A stretch of 64,000 nt of DNA from Symbiodinium natans (taxonomy: Eukaryota > Sar > Dinophyceae > Suessiales > Symbiodiniaceae): positions 372,001-436,000 of the forward strand of contig CAJNDS010002119.1 in assembly GCA_905221605.1 (NCBI GenBank), written 5' to 3'. A program made the translations under genes and the position numbers. This document shows, piece after piece, positions 1 to 12,290 of this stretch (position 1 is the stretch's first letter; each line of letters opens with the position of its first letter). Under the pieces are notes generated by a model. The model was not told where the DNA came from. It worked only from the letters and a program-made list of their open reading frames with translations, and made no database searches.

Positions 1-395
1 CAATCGTTATTACCGGCGTATCGTGGTGTTTTGTCGGAGCTTGAGCCCCTAGACGCGGAGAGAGAGATATACATATATATTTTTCTCCCAAAATCCAAAA
101 CCCGACTGCGAAGCTCGAAGCCGACACACCTGCAAGAGTTGTCGCTATCGCCCTACCAGTCTCGAAAGCGCAGGTCTACATCGACACCTGGATGAAGTTC
201 GACTACAGGCTTTGGGCTTGGAAACATGTTTTAGGGAGATTTGAATCGAAGGGAGGGCTTTTTCTCCTCTGCCTGACAGGCTGACAGGTGTTCATTATCT
301 TTTCCGCTCCTTTTTTGAAATTCGGTTCAGTGCTTTAATCGATGCGAGAGGTTCATTGAATTCATCGGGCATTTCTTGCGAAGTTGATCAGAGGA
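1..395. other. Upstream flank of the first gene
   Basis: No coding segment is evident. The only structured sequence is a short TA-rich run near 67-85. The last bases before the ATG at 396 read gatcag then agga, so the AG at 389-391 could serve as the trans-splice acceptor for the gene that follows; that is inference from position only. Confidence 0.4.
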
Positions 396-932
396 ATGGC
401 TCTCGGAAAGAAGAAGACTTCTTCACTTAGTGCTGAAACCAAATGGTACCTGCAAGTCCCAAGCCAGCCCCAGTTAGGCTGTCTGCAATGGCACTCAAGG
501 CCCAACGGGCGCATCTCTTTCGGCTTCGGCTATGAGACGTACGAGCTGGTGCGCCGTGGAGGGAAGGGAAGTGCAGCATTGTGCGGGGAGAGATGTTCTT
601 GGGATTTGTTTATTGACTTTGTTTGTTTAAGGGTGCGCTTCTTCCGTGAGCAAGTTCAGCAAGTTCTCCATGTTTTAAGAGCTTTTCAATTGGGTTTCTT
701 GAGGAAACAAGGCAAGAGAAGCCCCACGCCTTGCATCACAGCTCTCATTGATGACTCGGGACTTCGTTCCTGCAACCCAGGCAGATTCGAAGCTCTGAGC
801 CAATTCTGCCGATCCCGAGGATGTCTACTATTTGCTGGAGATTGATCCTTGGGGGCGACGCTTTTACCACCGCGGCGGCATGCGCACAGGCGTCTCTCTC
901 GTTCTCTCTCTCTCTCTCTGTGTCTCTCTCTG

Positions 933-965
<33 letters not shown>

Positions 966-1315
966 GTCTCTCTCTCTGGCTCTCTCTCTCTCTGTCTCTC
1001 TCTGTCTCTCTCTGTCTCTCTCTCTCTCTCTCTGTCTCTCTCTGGCTCTCTCTGTCTCTCTCTGTCTCTCTCTGGCATTGGCATGGCTCACAGGGTTTTG
1101 AAGGCTTGGGGTTGGTAGCTTCAGGTGAACGGTTAGGGGATCTAGGGCTCATACTGCATCTGTTTCATTACCTTTTACTTTCTTTTTTGTGGGTGGGCGC
1201 GGTTCGATATCACCTGCGGGGTTGCCAGGCCCGATGAACCGCAAGGTCATGAACGCCAACGCCCTGAACTACGACAAGGCGCGCCTCGATGGGCACCGCA
1301 CCTTCAACCCCAGAG
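396..1315 (+). CDS. 5' exons of an unidentified protein-coding gene (three exons joined)
   Basis: Three exon-like segments join without breaking frame: 396-451 (starts MALGKKKTSSLSAETKWYL), 500-555 (PNGRISFGFGYETYELVRR) and 1229-1315 (PMNRKVMNANALNYDKAR, then LDGHRTFNPRG). The first intron would start GCAAGT and end AAG, leaving CT+G for the split codon. The second would start GTGGAG and end CCAG. Exon 3 ends before GTCCCA. The ATG at 396 is taken as the start because it is the first in the frame and follows a possible AG acceptor. I do not recognise the family; there is no obvious signal peptide or membrane segment in these about 66 residues. The rest of the gene must lie downstream, where several exon-like pieces occur but could not be joined with certainty. 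Exon joins are inference, supported by phase. Confidence 0.5.
893..1074. repeat. CT-rich microsatellite (TCTC with TG interruptions)
   Basis: About 180 bases of TCTC/TCTG repeats inside the second intron of the first gene. It keeps several frames open on both strands (serine/leucine or arginine/glutamate runs), which are artefacts of the repeat. Confidence 0.9.
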
Positions 1316-2318
1316 GTCCCAAACGGGTGTGTTGGTCGGGATCCGCAACGCGGCCTCGTGTCATGATCCGGTCGGTTTCACTGGGGCACTGGTGGTCTGT
1401 GCGGACGGCTTTCGCTTTTTTGGGAGTCTAGAGCCCGCTTTCGGATGGTGAGAATTTTGGCAACCACAAAGTTGTAATAGGGAAAGGGATATCAGAACAA
1501 GTACTACAACTTCCTAGCCCCAAGATTAAGTTTAAGGACGACCTCAGGTGGAAAATCGCCACACGCGCGAGCACTTCGGACACCTGCCGTCGGGGGCTTT
1601 GCAGAGGTGCAGAGTGGTGCGCAATGTTAATAGCGGACGAGCAAGCTGCCAGAAGATCGAGTTAGAGGCCATTGTCCTTAGTGCTTCCTAGCCACTCAAT
1701 AAGCGGGAGTGACACCCAATGTCCTGACAAGGAGGTAGGAATGCCTTGGGCAAGAGGGAATCAACCTCCTTCAAACACCCTGATCCTCAAGCATTCTCCG
1801 AATCCCCAAACATGGAAGCAAGGCCCAACGGCGAGGCTTGGGAGAAGCAGGAGAACAAGGCTGGGCGCTGGAGGTGAACACTCCGTAATATGAGGTAGGG
1901 TCGAAATTTTTGTTGTGAGGGAAGAATTGTGGCTCCTTAAAAGATTGGTGTGTGTGTGTATATATGGGGTGTCCAAAAGCAGCATTTCCTAGGTTTGTCC
2001 TCTTGCGCCGCCCGCAGAAGTAGGAGCTGGCATTGTGAGTGGGAAGTTGTACACAAGTTACAGGAGGTTGTGCAACGCAATGATGATCTTCTCTCTCTCC
2101 TCAGATCTACTTAGTGTAGCTCACAGGAATGGGCAATCTGAAACAGAGTTGCATCACACAAGCTGCAAACTCGCAATACTCGCAAAGGCCTTAGCCGTCA
2201 ACCCAAAATCCCAAAGGCCCTTAACCTCTAAAGCTGCGAAATTCCTGAATTTCCCCCCCCCCCCCCCCCCCTCCCCCGCCAACACCCTGAAGCCGTGAAC
2301 CACGCACTTTGCTGGCAG

Positions 2319-2365
2319 GAGGAGAAGGCTGCGCGGTCCCTCGAGGACAAGTGGAGGCGCCGAAG
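2319..2365 (+). CDS. Candidate exon, charged helix
   Basis: Begins after GGCAG and reads EEKAARSLEDKWRRR before leaving frame. Composition is that of a charged helix. Position, AG acceptor followed by G, and strand agree with the exon style of the window. No family recognised; single isolated segment. Confidence 0.35.
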
Positions 2366-3134
2366 TTTCTTGTAGCTCACGAAGCCCCCGAAGTCCTTAA
2401 GCGGCAATGGACCGACCCTTGGAACCTTGAACTGCCCAAAAAACCGGGCACAGGATTGTTGAGGGTTTGGGATTTGGGTCTTAGATGAGCGTCGATTCCC
2501 CAAGGCGCAGGAAGCTCAAAAACCGGAAGCTCTCGCAAACCGGCAAAAAAAACACTAGACGAGAGGCTCTCGACAGTGATGGCAGGAAGGGGTTGTGGTT
2601 TCACAGGGCCCAGAAAGCCTTTCCTATAGGCGCGAGAGGTTCAACGGTTTGGGGGGTCTCGTGTTCATGGGGGATTTGGGGTGTGGAGAACCCTCTTACG
2701 GCTTAGGGGTCTCTAACCGGTCTGGCATAGACTCAGCCCCGACGCTGGTTTGGGGTGCCCCCCGTGCTTCGAGCCCAATTACAAACAACACATCCTTATC
2801 AAACACATTTGCAAACAGTTCGCCTGGCAACAGTGTTGTGATTGACCTTTTGTATTTATTGCATACGCGAAGATGGCACAATTGGTAAATCTGATACAGC
2901 TCCCTAGCACAACAACAACTCAAGCAACCTATCATCGTTTCTATTTCGTATAACTCGTACTTTAATAGATTATCCACCATGTCACTTTGCCATGACAGCA
3001 ACCCACTTAACGTGTAAGTTTGATGGAAAAAACGAAGACAAAAAGAGCTACTAACCACATTCTGATAGGTTAGTTGAAAAAGAAAATCGAAGTAAACAAC
3101 GCACACCTTTGGAAAAGACGCCTCCCTTAAACCG

Positions 3135-3137
<3 letters not shown>

Positions 3138-3178
<41 letters not shown>
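3138..3178. repeat. Poly-C tract
   Basis: An uninterrupted run of about 41 C followed by AC and a run of A. Similar but shorter homopolymer C or G runs occur at 2252, 5091, 14819, 16157, 25109, 45731 and 47239. Such tracts are prone to length error in sequencing. Confidence 0.9.
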
Positions 3179-3226
3179 ACAAAAAAAAAGGAAGCTGAGC
3201 CAAATCTCCTCCAGCTGCCACTGCAG

Positions 3227-3277
3227 GGAGATCGAGCAGGAGATGACCTTCGAGCCCGAGGTGGACGCGGACGGCCA
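3227..3277 (+). CDS. Candidate exon, acidic segment
   Basis: Starts after CTGCAG and reads EIEQEMTFEPEVDADG, with a GC dinucleotide (GCCAGC) in the expected donor position. Protein-like codon use on the + strand, family unknown. Confidence 0.35.
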
Positions 3278-6052
3278 GCCAGCGGCCTCTCGGAAGCCTT
3301 CTTTGGGGTTCTTAGGGTGCCCCATGGTTCCCCATGGCCCCCCCCCCCTGCGGTTTCAAGCGGCGAGTTCGCTTGCAAAGGCGCCCAGCAATGCCCGGCA
3401 TCACCACCGCATTCGCAACCCAGCTTTCAACCGTGTTCCCCACACGCGTCTGAACTCAGGTTGTCACAGAAAAGGTGGCCCACGGCCGCAAGGTCGTCGT
3501 TCGAGAGGCCATTGCGGCATGCTGTTGCGAATGGGTTCATGGTTGGGAGAGGCATTACTGCCGGTGGCTTGGAGGACTTTGAAGGTTAGGGGCTCATCAG
3601 GGTCTAGGGATATCTCAGGTTTTTCCTACTGGAACCTTCTCCTCTTTTCATTTGCTCGGTGCTGGTGCTGAGGTTTGGGGTTTAGGCGGTTCACAGTTGA
3701 TGTTGTCAACATATGGACAGTCGCTACACTCGCCCAAACTTCGCGAAACTCGTTATCAGAGCCTCTCGTACTCCTGAACCTTCACCCGCCAGACGTAGTG
3801 ACCCGCACCCCTGAAGACCCTCTGTCCAGGTTGGGCCTCCGGGTGAAGACGAGGAGGAAGAGGAGGGTACCGACCCCAGGAGCCGGCAAAAGCCCCCCCA
3901 GGCGTGTTTTCTTGCGCTGTTCTTGATTCTTGGGCGCCGGGGTGAGGGCGGCGGGGGAGGGGGGGGGGGTCGGGGCTTTTTAGGGCTTTGAGTAGGGCTT
4001 GCGGTTTGGGTTTTGAGGCTGAGGGGCACCCTGGAAGCCTGAAACCGGCCCAGGCCTTCAAGAGACGAAAATCCCCAACATCTCCTAGGGAGAAGCAAGC
4101 AACGCAGAAACCCCCAGGCAACGGGACGATTCAAACCTGGAATCAAACCTGCACTTAATACCACGCGCCGTGAATCCGAAGTGAGGTGAAGAGACGACCT
4201 ACCAGATCGTCGGTGGGCAGCCTGGGAAATAGCGTTCAGGGCTTTGGTGGTCTAAGCTTTCGGGTCGCAAAGCTGCGGGTTTCGGCTCGGGGATTCACAT
4301 CGACCTAGCCCCTGGTACTCTTCGCGTTGGAACCCCATTTTGTTGACACGCTGTTTTGGAGAGCAACGCACGCTCGAAATCGTCGCTTTTGGACTTTCTT
4401 CTCGGCTCGCGAAGACGTGAGAAGCTGTCGTTGCTTTTGTGGACTTCTGGGCTCACATGGTCTTCCACCGTTTGGGGTCAACGCTGGCAACAGTCAGACT
4501 TGTACAAGGCCTGGGCGCTCGCTGCCTCAGACGAAAATGCAAATCCGACAGCCTAAGTTGCACCTGGTGCCAGACCCCGCAAAATCCCCAAAGACGTCAC
4601 ACGTAGAGGTCCCAAAGCCGCACAGCAAGACCCACTGAAGTCTTCAAGTTCAAGTCGTTTCAGAACTGGGTTCTGGTACAATCTTCATTTCGTATTTCTT
4701 GCTGTATACCAGGAAGAACCCCATCCTTTCCAGATGCGTTTTCTTAGAATTTCCTGGCACAGCATTGACCAGGAATCGCTTTCCCATTTACTTTTCATGA
4801 GTGATGTGAAGGAAGAAGAAAACCGAGAAAGGGAACCAACCTTTGCTGTGCCATAGAGTTCTTCCGAATGGTCCAACGGCCGAAGCAAACAGCCCTGTAT
4901 CCAAAGCAGCCTTTCCCGTGGCTAAACCCTCCAAGCTCTAAAGAGACCCCAGGAAGCTGGTCGGCCATGAAGGACGCTGAGGACATGACGAAGTCGCCTG
5001 CTGGGGCGTGGGGGAGCCCAGGACGGTCGAAGTTGGATCCTCGGCGATCCTCGGAAGCCAGCTTGTGTTTGTTTGTTTTTTTTTTTTTTTGGGGGGGGGC
5101 TTCTTCAAGATTGAGGGGTGCAAGTCCGCTTTTTGGGGGGGTTCTTGATCAAGGTGAGTATGCGATACTTTCAGTTTCAAAGGGGGGTAGGGTGGGCATT
5201 GCCAGCCCCAGCTCCAGATCCCAAGTGCCACTTCAAGCCCGGCCCCTTGGGCAAACTGCAAACTACCGCATGGACAACGTGCATGGACCCTGGGACCAAC
5301 AACAGCCACCTCAAACACCGCTTCCGCCAGGTTTACCTACGAGGCTTGGGCGAGTTCCGAGCCAGCCCTTAATTGGGGCACTGGTGGTTTTAGGGCTTAG
5401 GATTTTGGGAGCTATCGGCCAGAGGCGGAGGGTGGGTCGGTGACATGGACTGGGTCTTGTCCTCGCTTATTTGCTTTCCTCTTCTTGTTGGGTTGGGGCT
5501 GAGTCGTTTAGGTTTAGGCGGGATCCACTGATTGCTTCCGGGTCTGGGAGGCGCTTCAGGCTCAAAGGCAGATAGTTTAAGATTGAGGTTCAGAGGCAGA
5601 GTCCGAAGTATGTATGTAGCAGGCTTCAGGCATCGTTCGCGACACAGGGTTTGAACCAATGCCGTTCTCTTTGCAACACGCGCCCTCCCCTACCACAAGC
5701 CGCTCCTCTGCAAGTGCCGCGGCACGCGCATTGCAGCAAACCTGGGCAAGCCCAATTTTCTCCTTGAGCCGGCAGTCGAGACCCGTGCCTACATTCTTTC
5801 TTCATCAAGATCTGAAGGCTTGAAATAGCCCCCCAGGCGCGTTTTTGGCCCTCCACAAGTCCTCTGCGACCGCAGGTGGCCCTAGGCCCCAATGGTTGGG
5901 AGCAGACGGGGGCCCAGCTTGATGAGGTCTTTCGGGGGGGGGGCCTCCAGAAGGGCTTGAGGTTGCTTGGGCAAAGGGTGTCGAAGGCTCAAGACTGGGA
6001 CTCTTGGGGCGCCTCCTCATTCTTTGCTCAGGGGCGAGCTCCGGTTGCTAAG

Positions 6053-6117
6053 GTTCTACCTCCTGCGAAACAGCAGCTGGACCAAGAAGATCTATCCCGC
6101 CGTGCATAAGTCATGGA
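6053..6117 (+). CDS. Candidate exon
   Basis: Follows GCTAAG and reads FYLLRNSSWTKKIYPAVHK then SWK, with GACCAT as a possible GA-type donor. The mix of aromatic, basic and hydroxyl residues looks like a folded domain rather than intron noise. No family assigned. Confidence 0.4.
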
Positions 6118-8030
6118 AGGACCATCCTGCAATTTCTTTGCTGCTGGTGCGCTGGGGGGAGGGCGACTAATTTCCATCTTGGGGGTTGGGGGGGGGAGGG
6201 GGTTCTACAGAAAACATCATACAGCAAAGGTGCAAAGGATACATCGGGTACATGTTACCAGTGGCAGGCTTACCATCCACATGGTTTGGGCAAAAGATTC
6301 AGCAGGGTGCTTTACGAACCATAAAATCTGTAATGTTGCGATGTTGAAGCACTGTGCGCCGCATGATTTTTCTGAACGTCGCCCAGCTCTGAACCCCTTT
6401 TTTAAATCCTCATTTGTGTTTTAATTTTGGTTGAGCTCTATCTGCGTCAAGGTGACCAAACATTGTTTGCACCTTCCTTCTCTCAAAAGTTGGTCTGCGA
6501 AACCGGTTTGATGATCTGTATCATTGTGCCCATCGTATGAGCTGTTGCCATCGGCTATATGCGTGTTTTTATGAGATTCTGATTTTGCATTCAAAGTTTC
6601 CAGTGAAAACAAGTCAGATGGAACTGCACCAGAAGTCCCACTACACTATCTACATCAAGTAATTCTAGATCATCTTCTGATGCATCAGCAATAGAATGAG
6701 TTAATTGTGACACATTCATAGAAATGTTTCAAACAACCTGTAGATTTCCCCTAAATTGTTTTGTGAAACAACATATTCTTTCATACTCAAGAGTGGTAGG
6801 TGGTATTGCAGATTTTTTTGGAACCCAGAAACAAGTAAATAATTAAGATATTCAGCAAGTTCTTGCGAGAATTACGAGGTCTACTTCGCCTAATATATGG
6901 TTTCATGCCAGTCTTCTTTTAGATACAGCGTGTCCATGCCCATCCAAACGCCCCACAGAGGCCCCCTGCAGCATGCGGTAAAGCAGGACATGCCTTGCGT
7001 GGGGCCGCACAAAGGAAGGGATCGGCCCATGTGCGGCTCCTGGCTGTTCGGGTTTCAAGTTTCAGGCGTGAGGGCGGTTTAAGGGGTGGCGTTTTCGGAG
7101 AATGCGTTGGGAAGTGTGAAAGCCTTCGGTCTGCTTCATGTTATGTCAATAGGATTCACCCCCTCGATATAGTCAACGACACGGTTGTAGCGGGTCAACT
7201 CAAACAAGAGAGGGAAAACTCACTCTTACTGGTCGAAGGATATTTCCGAGGCTTCTTTTCTCATTCGTTGAGTGCCATGGCTGCTACAAAATGAGAGGAC
7301 GTGGATGTACAGCATTTTGCCGCAAACAAGTGGACGTAAATGGTTGTTGGCCTGTTGTATTTGGTGCACTTCCTGACTTCGGTTTCCCCTTTCCAAGTAC
7401 TGACACAAATCGGAGCAATCACGAAGTGAATGAGCAATAGCATGGTGTCGTCTTGAGGATCCTGATCAGGGTCTGGAGCCCTCGTTGGAATCCCACGTTT
7501 GAGGACGTGGACTTGGGGGGAGGACGTCCCCAAGCCTCCCGAAGCCTCAGCTCGGCAACCTTTGCTGCGCAGGTGCTGGCGGATCTCTTGCGACCCAGGT
7601 TTCGACCTGCCGGGGGACGACGAGGGCCCGCCGGGCAGCAGGCGCCCGCCGCCACCGGCCCCACCTCTTCTCCCCCCGCCAAACCCCCAAACAAAAAGAG
7701 ATAGAAAGAAGGACAAAGAACCAAGCACCCGGAGTTTACACAAACATTTTTTCAACGCCAAGAAAAGTCAATACAAAAGCTTTGTGCGATTTTGTTTGGC
7801 TTAGGGTTCTTCTGAAATCAGGACAAGTTCTTGCATGAGCCCGACGTTGAGATGTCACTTCGAAATCATTGATCTTGGTATGGTCTTGCAAGACTTGCGA
7901 GCTACCTTGGCCTTCTTGAGCTCTCTAGCCGATGAGCAAAAGGGCTTTCTTGGAAACTCTGTTTTTGCCGATGGTCTGCCGGTTTAGGGTCTCTCAGGCC
8001 TCATTACCAGTGCTTCCAAGTCGGCCGCAG

Positions 8031-8115
8031 GTATACCGTGACCTTCACCCCCGGCCAGGTGCCTCGCCAGAGGGTTCAGCATGTCAGCCCGGGAAAAGGG
8101 GTGTATTTCGCAGGC
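8031..8115 (+). CDS. Candidate exon
   Basis: Follows CCGCAG and reads YTVTFTPGQVPRQRVQ and on to GKGVYFAGYAG before a later stop at 8147. It may be two exons with the end not resolved. The alternating hydrophobic pattern suggests beta structure. Family not recognised. Confidence 0.35.
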
Positions 8116-8450
8116 TACGCAGGCCGAAGCAGGGGCTGGGAATTCTGAGTTCTTGTGAAAGGTCTTCGATGTGCGGTCGTCAGTGGTGCTCCAGTGCCGT
8201 AGTTTTTGTTGCCTTCCCTTTTTCAAGGGTTGATTGGGCCCAAGCCCTAGACCCCACAAAGAGAGGCCTTTGGGGGGTGTGGCCGTCTTTTTCCTGGGCT
8301 GAGCTGTCACTGGCTCTGTATTCGAGAATTCCGACTCGGAGGTATGCGTAGGCATCCTGCGCCCCACAAGGAGTACGCAGGTACTAAACCCGAAACCCCA
8401 AACCCGAAACCCGAAGCCCGAAAGGCTCCAAGCTCCTTTGTGTTTTCGAG

Positions 8451-8517
8451 GTGAAGCGCTTGACCTGGGAAAAGATCGACGAGAAGCCGGAGCCACCGAA
8501 GGACACCGGCGTGTGGG
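8451..8517 (+). CDS. Candidate exon
   Basis: Follows TCGAG and reads VKRLTWEKIDEKPEPPKD then TGVW, with GCGGCC as a possible GC donor. I considered the start of a formin FH2 domain (a K..L.W.K. pattern after a proline-rich stretch near 7.6 kb), but the match is too short to claim. Coding nature is likely; identity is open. Confidence 0.45.
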
Positions 8518-10542
8518 GCGGCCCGGAGGGCGGGGAGATTGGGAGATTGGGATTGGGGCTTCAGGCTTCTGGTGTTTCTTTTTGATTTTTGGGTCTTGGG
8601 GAGTTGTTGGGGTTGTCATTGGGCAGCACCCTGGTTCAAGTCGGGGGTTGTGAGTTGTCGCGTTTGCACGAAGTGTCCCTCGCAGCCATCCATACCCTCC
8701 CCAGCAGAACCCGCCCTGCAAGAGCCATGCTTGAAAATCCTAAGCTCCAAACCCACAAAGCCTAGACTCCCTGGCCTCCCGAACCTGGAAGTTGCAAGAG
8801 GTACCAGCTGCTTGGCTCCTGGTCCGAATTCGAGCCAGTCGACATGTCCTCGGACCCCTCCAGGCGTCCCCTTTCGGGTGCTGGAGTTCGGGGTTGTAAA
8901 GGGTTTTAGGGTGCAGGCTCTTGGGGATTGCTGGCGTGTCGCTCCACTTCTGAGCCATTCATGAAAGTCTAATCCTAAGCCCGGAGCCCCAAGCCCTTGG
9001 GGGTTCACAGCTCCAGGATTCTAATTTCCCCAACTTGTACAAACTACCACAAAGATACTCGCAGGATCAAAGCCGCACCAAGACCCATATCCCAAAGCGG
9101 GAAGAGCCCTGGGGAGGCCTGGCCTCTACTTCGCAGAAGCCCAGTGCAGTGGGTGTGGGTCCCAGGGGGTGCAAGGGATCGTGAGGGGTCTCTGGTTCTT
9201 CTGGGGTAATGTACAAACATTCGGGGCCCGCATACCCCTATGCAACTCAGCAATTGATCAAATCATATCAAATCTCGGCTTGACGGGGTAAGGCTTTGAT
9301 ACCTAAGCCCAGTAAAAGCAAGGACGAATCTCCCAGGTCGAGCATGCAGTTCCACTTCCTGAGAAACGAGGCGCTGCAAAGCTGGCATGGGCATCGCCCC
9401 ATGTAGGGTCTTTTCCTGCAATCCAGATCCCCCAACTCCCCCCCAACCCTGATCCCATTCCCTGGAGCTGGGGTTCAGGTGTTTAGGGCTCCGAGTCGTT
9501 AGCCGTGCTGGCTCGTGTATTCTAGTTAGGGGTCGCGTTGATAGTCTCCGTCAGAAGCAACAATCCTAGACGCCTTCCTGCAAGGTGGGTGTTTTGATCT
9601 GTCAGCTCCAAACAGTCAGTTGAACTCAGCGAGAAAACCAGGACACAACGACGTAAAGCAAGCGAAAGGCGAGACCTGAGCCCCAATATCTCCACTCCTC
9701 CATTGCATTGTCCCGAAGCGATCAAACGATCCTTTTGTGGAGTTCTGGTTTTCCCTTTGCCTCTTCGAAGCTCTTCTGTCAAGACTGCAGCCCCGCCCCA
9801 AACCCCAGTAAACCGCCCGAGCCGCAGGACCACTCGCAGAACATCTGCCCTGTGGTCGAGGGGCGCGGATACGGCAGCCTTTACAGCGCCGCAGGGCCTC
9901 CGAGATGCTTTGGGTTCAACTGAAACCCAAGATGCGGCTCACTCTGGGAGTTGACTGGGAGTTGAGGCTTTGGGGTGCCCCTCGCCCGAAACCCTCCGAA
10001 GGTTGAGAGAGGTGTTGGGTTTAGGCCAGAGGAGCAATCGAGACACAAGAGCACGTTGAAACCAAGCAGACCCACAACAACTCTCAAGAGTCGCACTGCC
10101 TAGTTGGGCCAAGGTCGCGCCTGTGGGGCACCAGAGCCCCGGGAGGCCAAGTGGGGTTTGGGGCCGGGTCTGTCTGAGTCTTTTGACAAAGCGCATCTCC
10201 CTTGGTCCGCAGACTGCAGACACGACTGGTCATGACCAGTGACGACGAACAATCTAAGCCTAAGCTTCTCATGCTTCGCGCAGTGAAGGCGTTCCAGTGC
10301 GGTCGTTGTGTCTATGTAAGGAGTACTAGCTGCGCAAGCACTTGCCCATGAGCTGCTCCTCTAAGCAGACAAACTGAAGCCGCTGTAAACTCGCCTTCCC
10401 CACCAAGCTGCTCGAGCTTGTTGCGTTGGCGCTCCCAAGTTGAAGTTCACATGTGACGAAGCGGAGAGTAAGTCTAGACTAGGATGTCTTGTTATCCAAT
10501 TTGGGCGTCTTAGGCTTGATCGCACGTGCTCACCGCTTGCAG

Positions 10543-10582
10543 GTATTGGAACATCGATGCCGAAGATGGCGAGGTGCTTCTG
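10543..10582 (+). CDS. Candidate short exon
   Basis: Starts after TTGCAG and reads YWNIDAEDGEVLL, followed by a GTGGGT donor. Good splice signals on both sides and a protein-like sequence, but only 13 residues. Confidence 0.4.
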
Positions 10583-12221
10583 GTGGGTTGATGAGGTTGC
10601 TTAGGGTCCAGGGAGAGGAAGGCGACCACTTTAAGGTCGTCTCACGCTTCTCACTCACTGGACTGTGCCCTTGCTTTCGACCTGGCCAAGAGGGATGTAG
10701 GTGGTATTGGGTTGATGGGCGCTGTCAAGACTGTCAAGCTGACAGCTAGCTTCTCACCCGCAGGGCAGGCAGTGCTCGTTGCGCTGCTTTCTGTGTTCCT
10801 TTTTTGGGTTTCAAGTCAGGACCAGGCCACGCCCTTAAAACCCCGACAGGGGGCCCCGAAGGTTCATGGAGTCGTGGAGCTTCTGTGAGGAAAAGCAAGG
10901 GTTCTTTTTTTGGAGAGCCTGGCGTGGGGATTTAGCAGGGCTTCGGGCTTCCTGTTGCCTTCGGCCAGGTGTACAGAATCGAGCTGTACAGGTCGCCGGA
11001 GGACTTGCCTGGAACTCAATGGCGCTGCAAGGCGTGAGAGCCCCAAAGCAGAAAACCCTGTGCTTGCCTAGCTGAGTCGACTCTGCAACTTCTACAGCCC
11101 TCCCCAGCAGACCGACCCACGTCCCTTGAGTCCAAAGACATTGGGTTGCCTGCAAGGAGCCCTTCAAGAAGCCCCACACAATTCTTGAGGAGCTTGCCCT
11201 CCCTTGTCCCCTCTCCAACCTCCCCCTTGCTGCCGAGTTCGGACCTGTCCGTCAGCTGGCACAAGGTCAGTGGAAAGTAGGGCTTGGAGGCCGGAAGCAG
11301 TGTCAGCGGTTTTGGGATAGCTGCTGCTTGGAAATCGAGGTCTCGATTTGGGCATGTTGCCTCCAGCCCACGCCCCCAACTCACAACTCACGCAGACCAG
11401 ACCACAACAAGACTTAAAAACTTAACGCTGCAGGTTGGGTTCTCTCTCTCTCTCTCTGGAGTGCAGGCAGCGACCAGGAGCTGGACTGCCCAATCTGTGG
11501 CTTCATCGTTTCTAGGCCTTGATGAACAAGGAACCTCGTCGTCATGCCTGGCACCGCTGTTCGATTGAGCCGCTTTTGTGATTGCATCCTAAATGTGACT
11601 AGATAGTCCCAAGCTCCCGAACCACACTCGGAAAGTAGCGTCAGCACGTGCCAGGAGTCCCACACAAGGACACCCTTCCGAGTAGACGCTTAAGAGCTTC
11701 GCAAAGTGGCGCGCGGACAGGCTTCTAGAAGGATGTGCACAGAAGCCTTCGCATCTTGCACCCGGAAGATCCAAAATTCCCGGTACTAAGCCTGCACCGG
11801 CACACCATGAGGCAAGACATCAAAGCTACTTTGCAGAGGGTTCGCCCCGACCGTTCCGCGGAGGATGCAGCCGCTGGCAGGGACGGCTGGCGCAAGAGTC
11901 GTAAAAACGAAGCACACCCCCTGAACCCCTACAAGCGCCCCCCCCCCCCCGCCCCCACTGAACCCCCCACAGGCCCTCACCCCCTAAACAGCTCAGCCCT
12001 AAACCGTCCGCTGCGCTTTTGCGGCAATGCTCCTTTGGGGCCGGGGTCCACTTCCGTGCTTCTTCCAGAGCTGCCATGGGCCATGCCATACCGCTGCCAT
12101 ACCCCATAGGGCAGCTAAGGGCTTCGGAGGCGTTTCCGAGTTTACAGGCGTTTGGGGTCTCATTTTGGGTTAAGGCACAGTCACGCTAGATCCCTGAACC
12201 CGCGTGGGACCAACTTCTCAG

Positions 12222-12290
12222 ATCTTGGTGCCGCAGACCCTGAACGCCTTTAAGCGCATGGCGGAGAACTCCATATCCAACCTGTATCAA
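12222..12290 (+). CDS. Candidate exon
   Basis: Starts after TCTCAG and reads ILVPQTLNAFKRMAENSI then SNLYQ, with GATCCC as a possible GA donor. Amphipathic, protein-like. Not assigned to a family. Confidence 0.4.

Noticed and set aside
686-1152. Arginine/glutamate- and serine/leucine-rich reading frames on both strands
   Set aside because: They are created by the CT microsatellite and have no other protein features.
3243-3671. A 142-codon + strand frame starting inside an exon-like segment
   Set aside because: Only the first 12 or so codons look protein-like; the rest runs through intron-type sequence.
7540-8517. A formin gene (proline-rich stretch followed by a WEKID segment)
   Set aside because: Only a few residues fit and no further FH2 motifs were found downstream.
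7984-8721. A 245-codon minus-strand frame
   Set aside because: Proline/serine/arginine-rich with no motif, in GC-rich DNA where stop codons are rare; it lies opposite two better + strand exon candidates.
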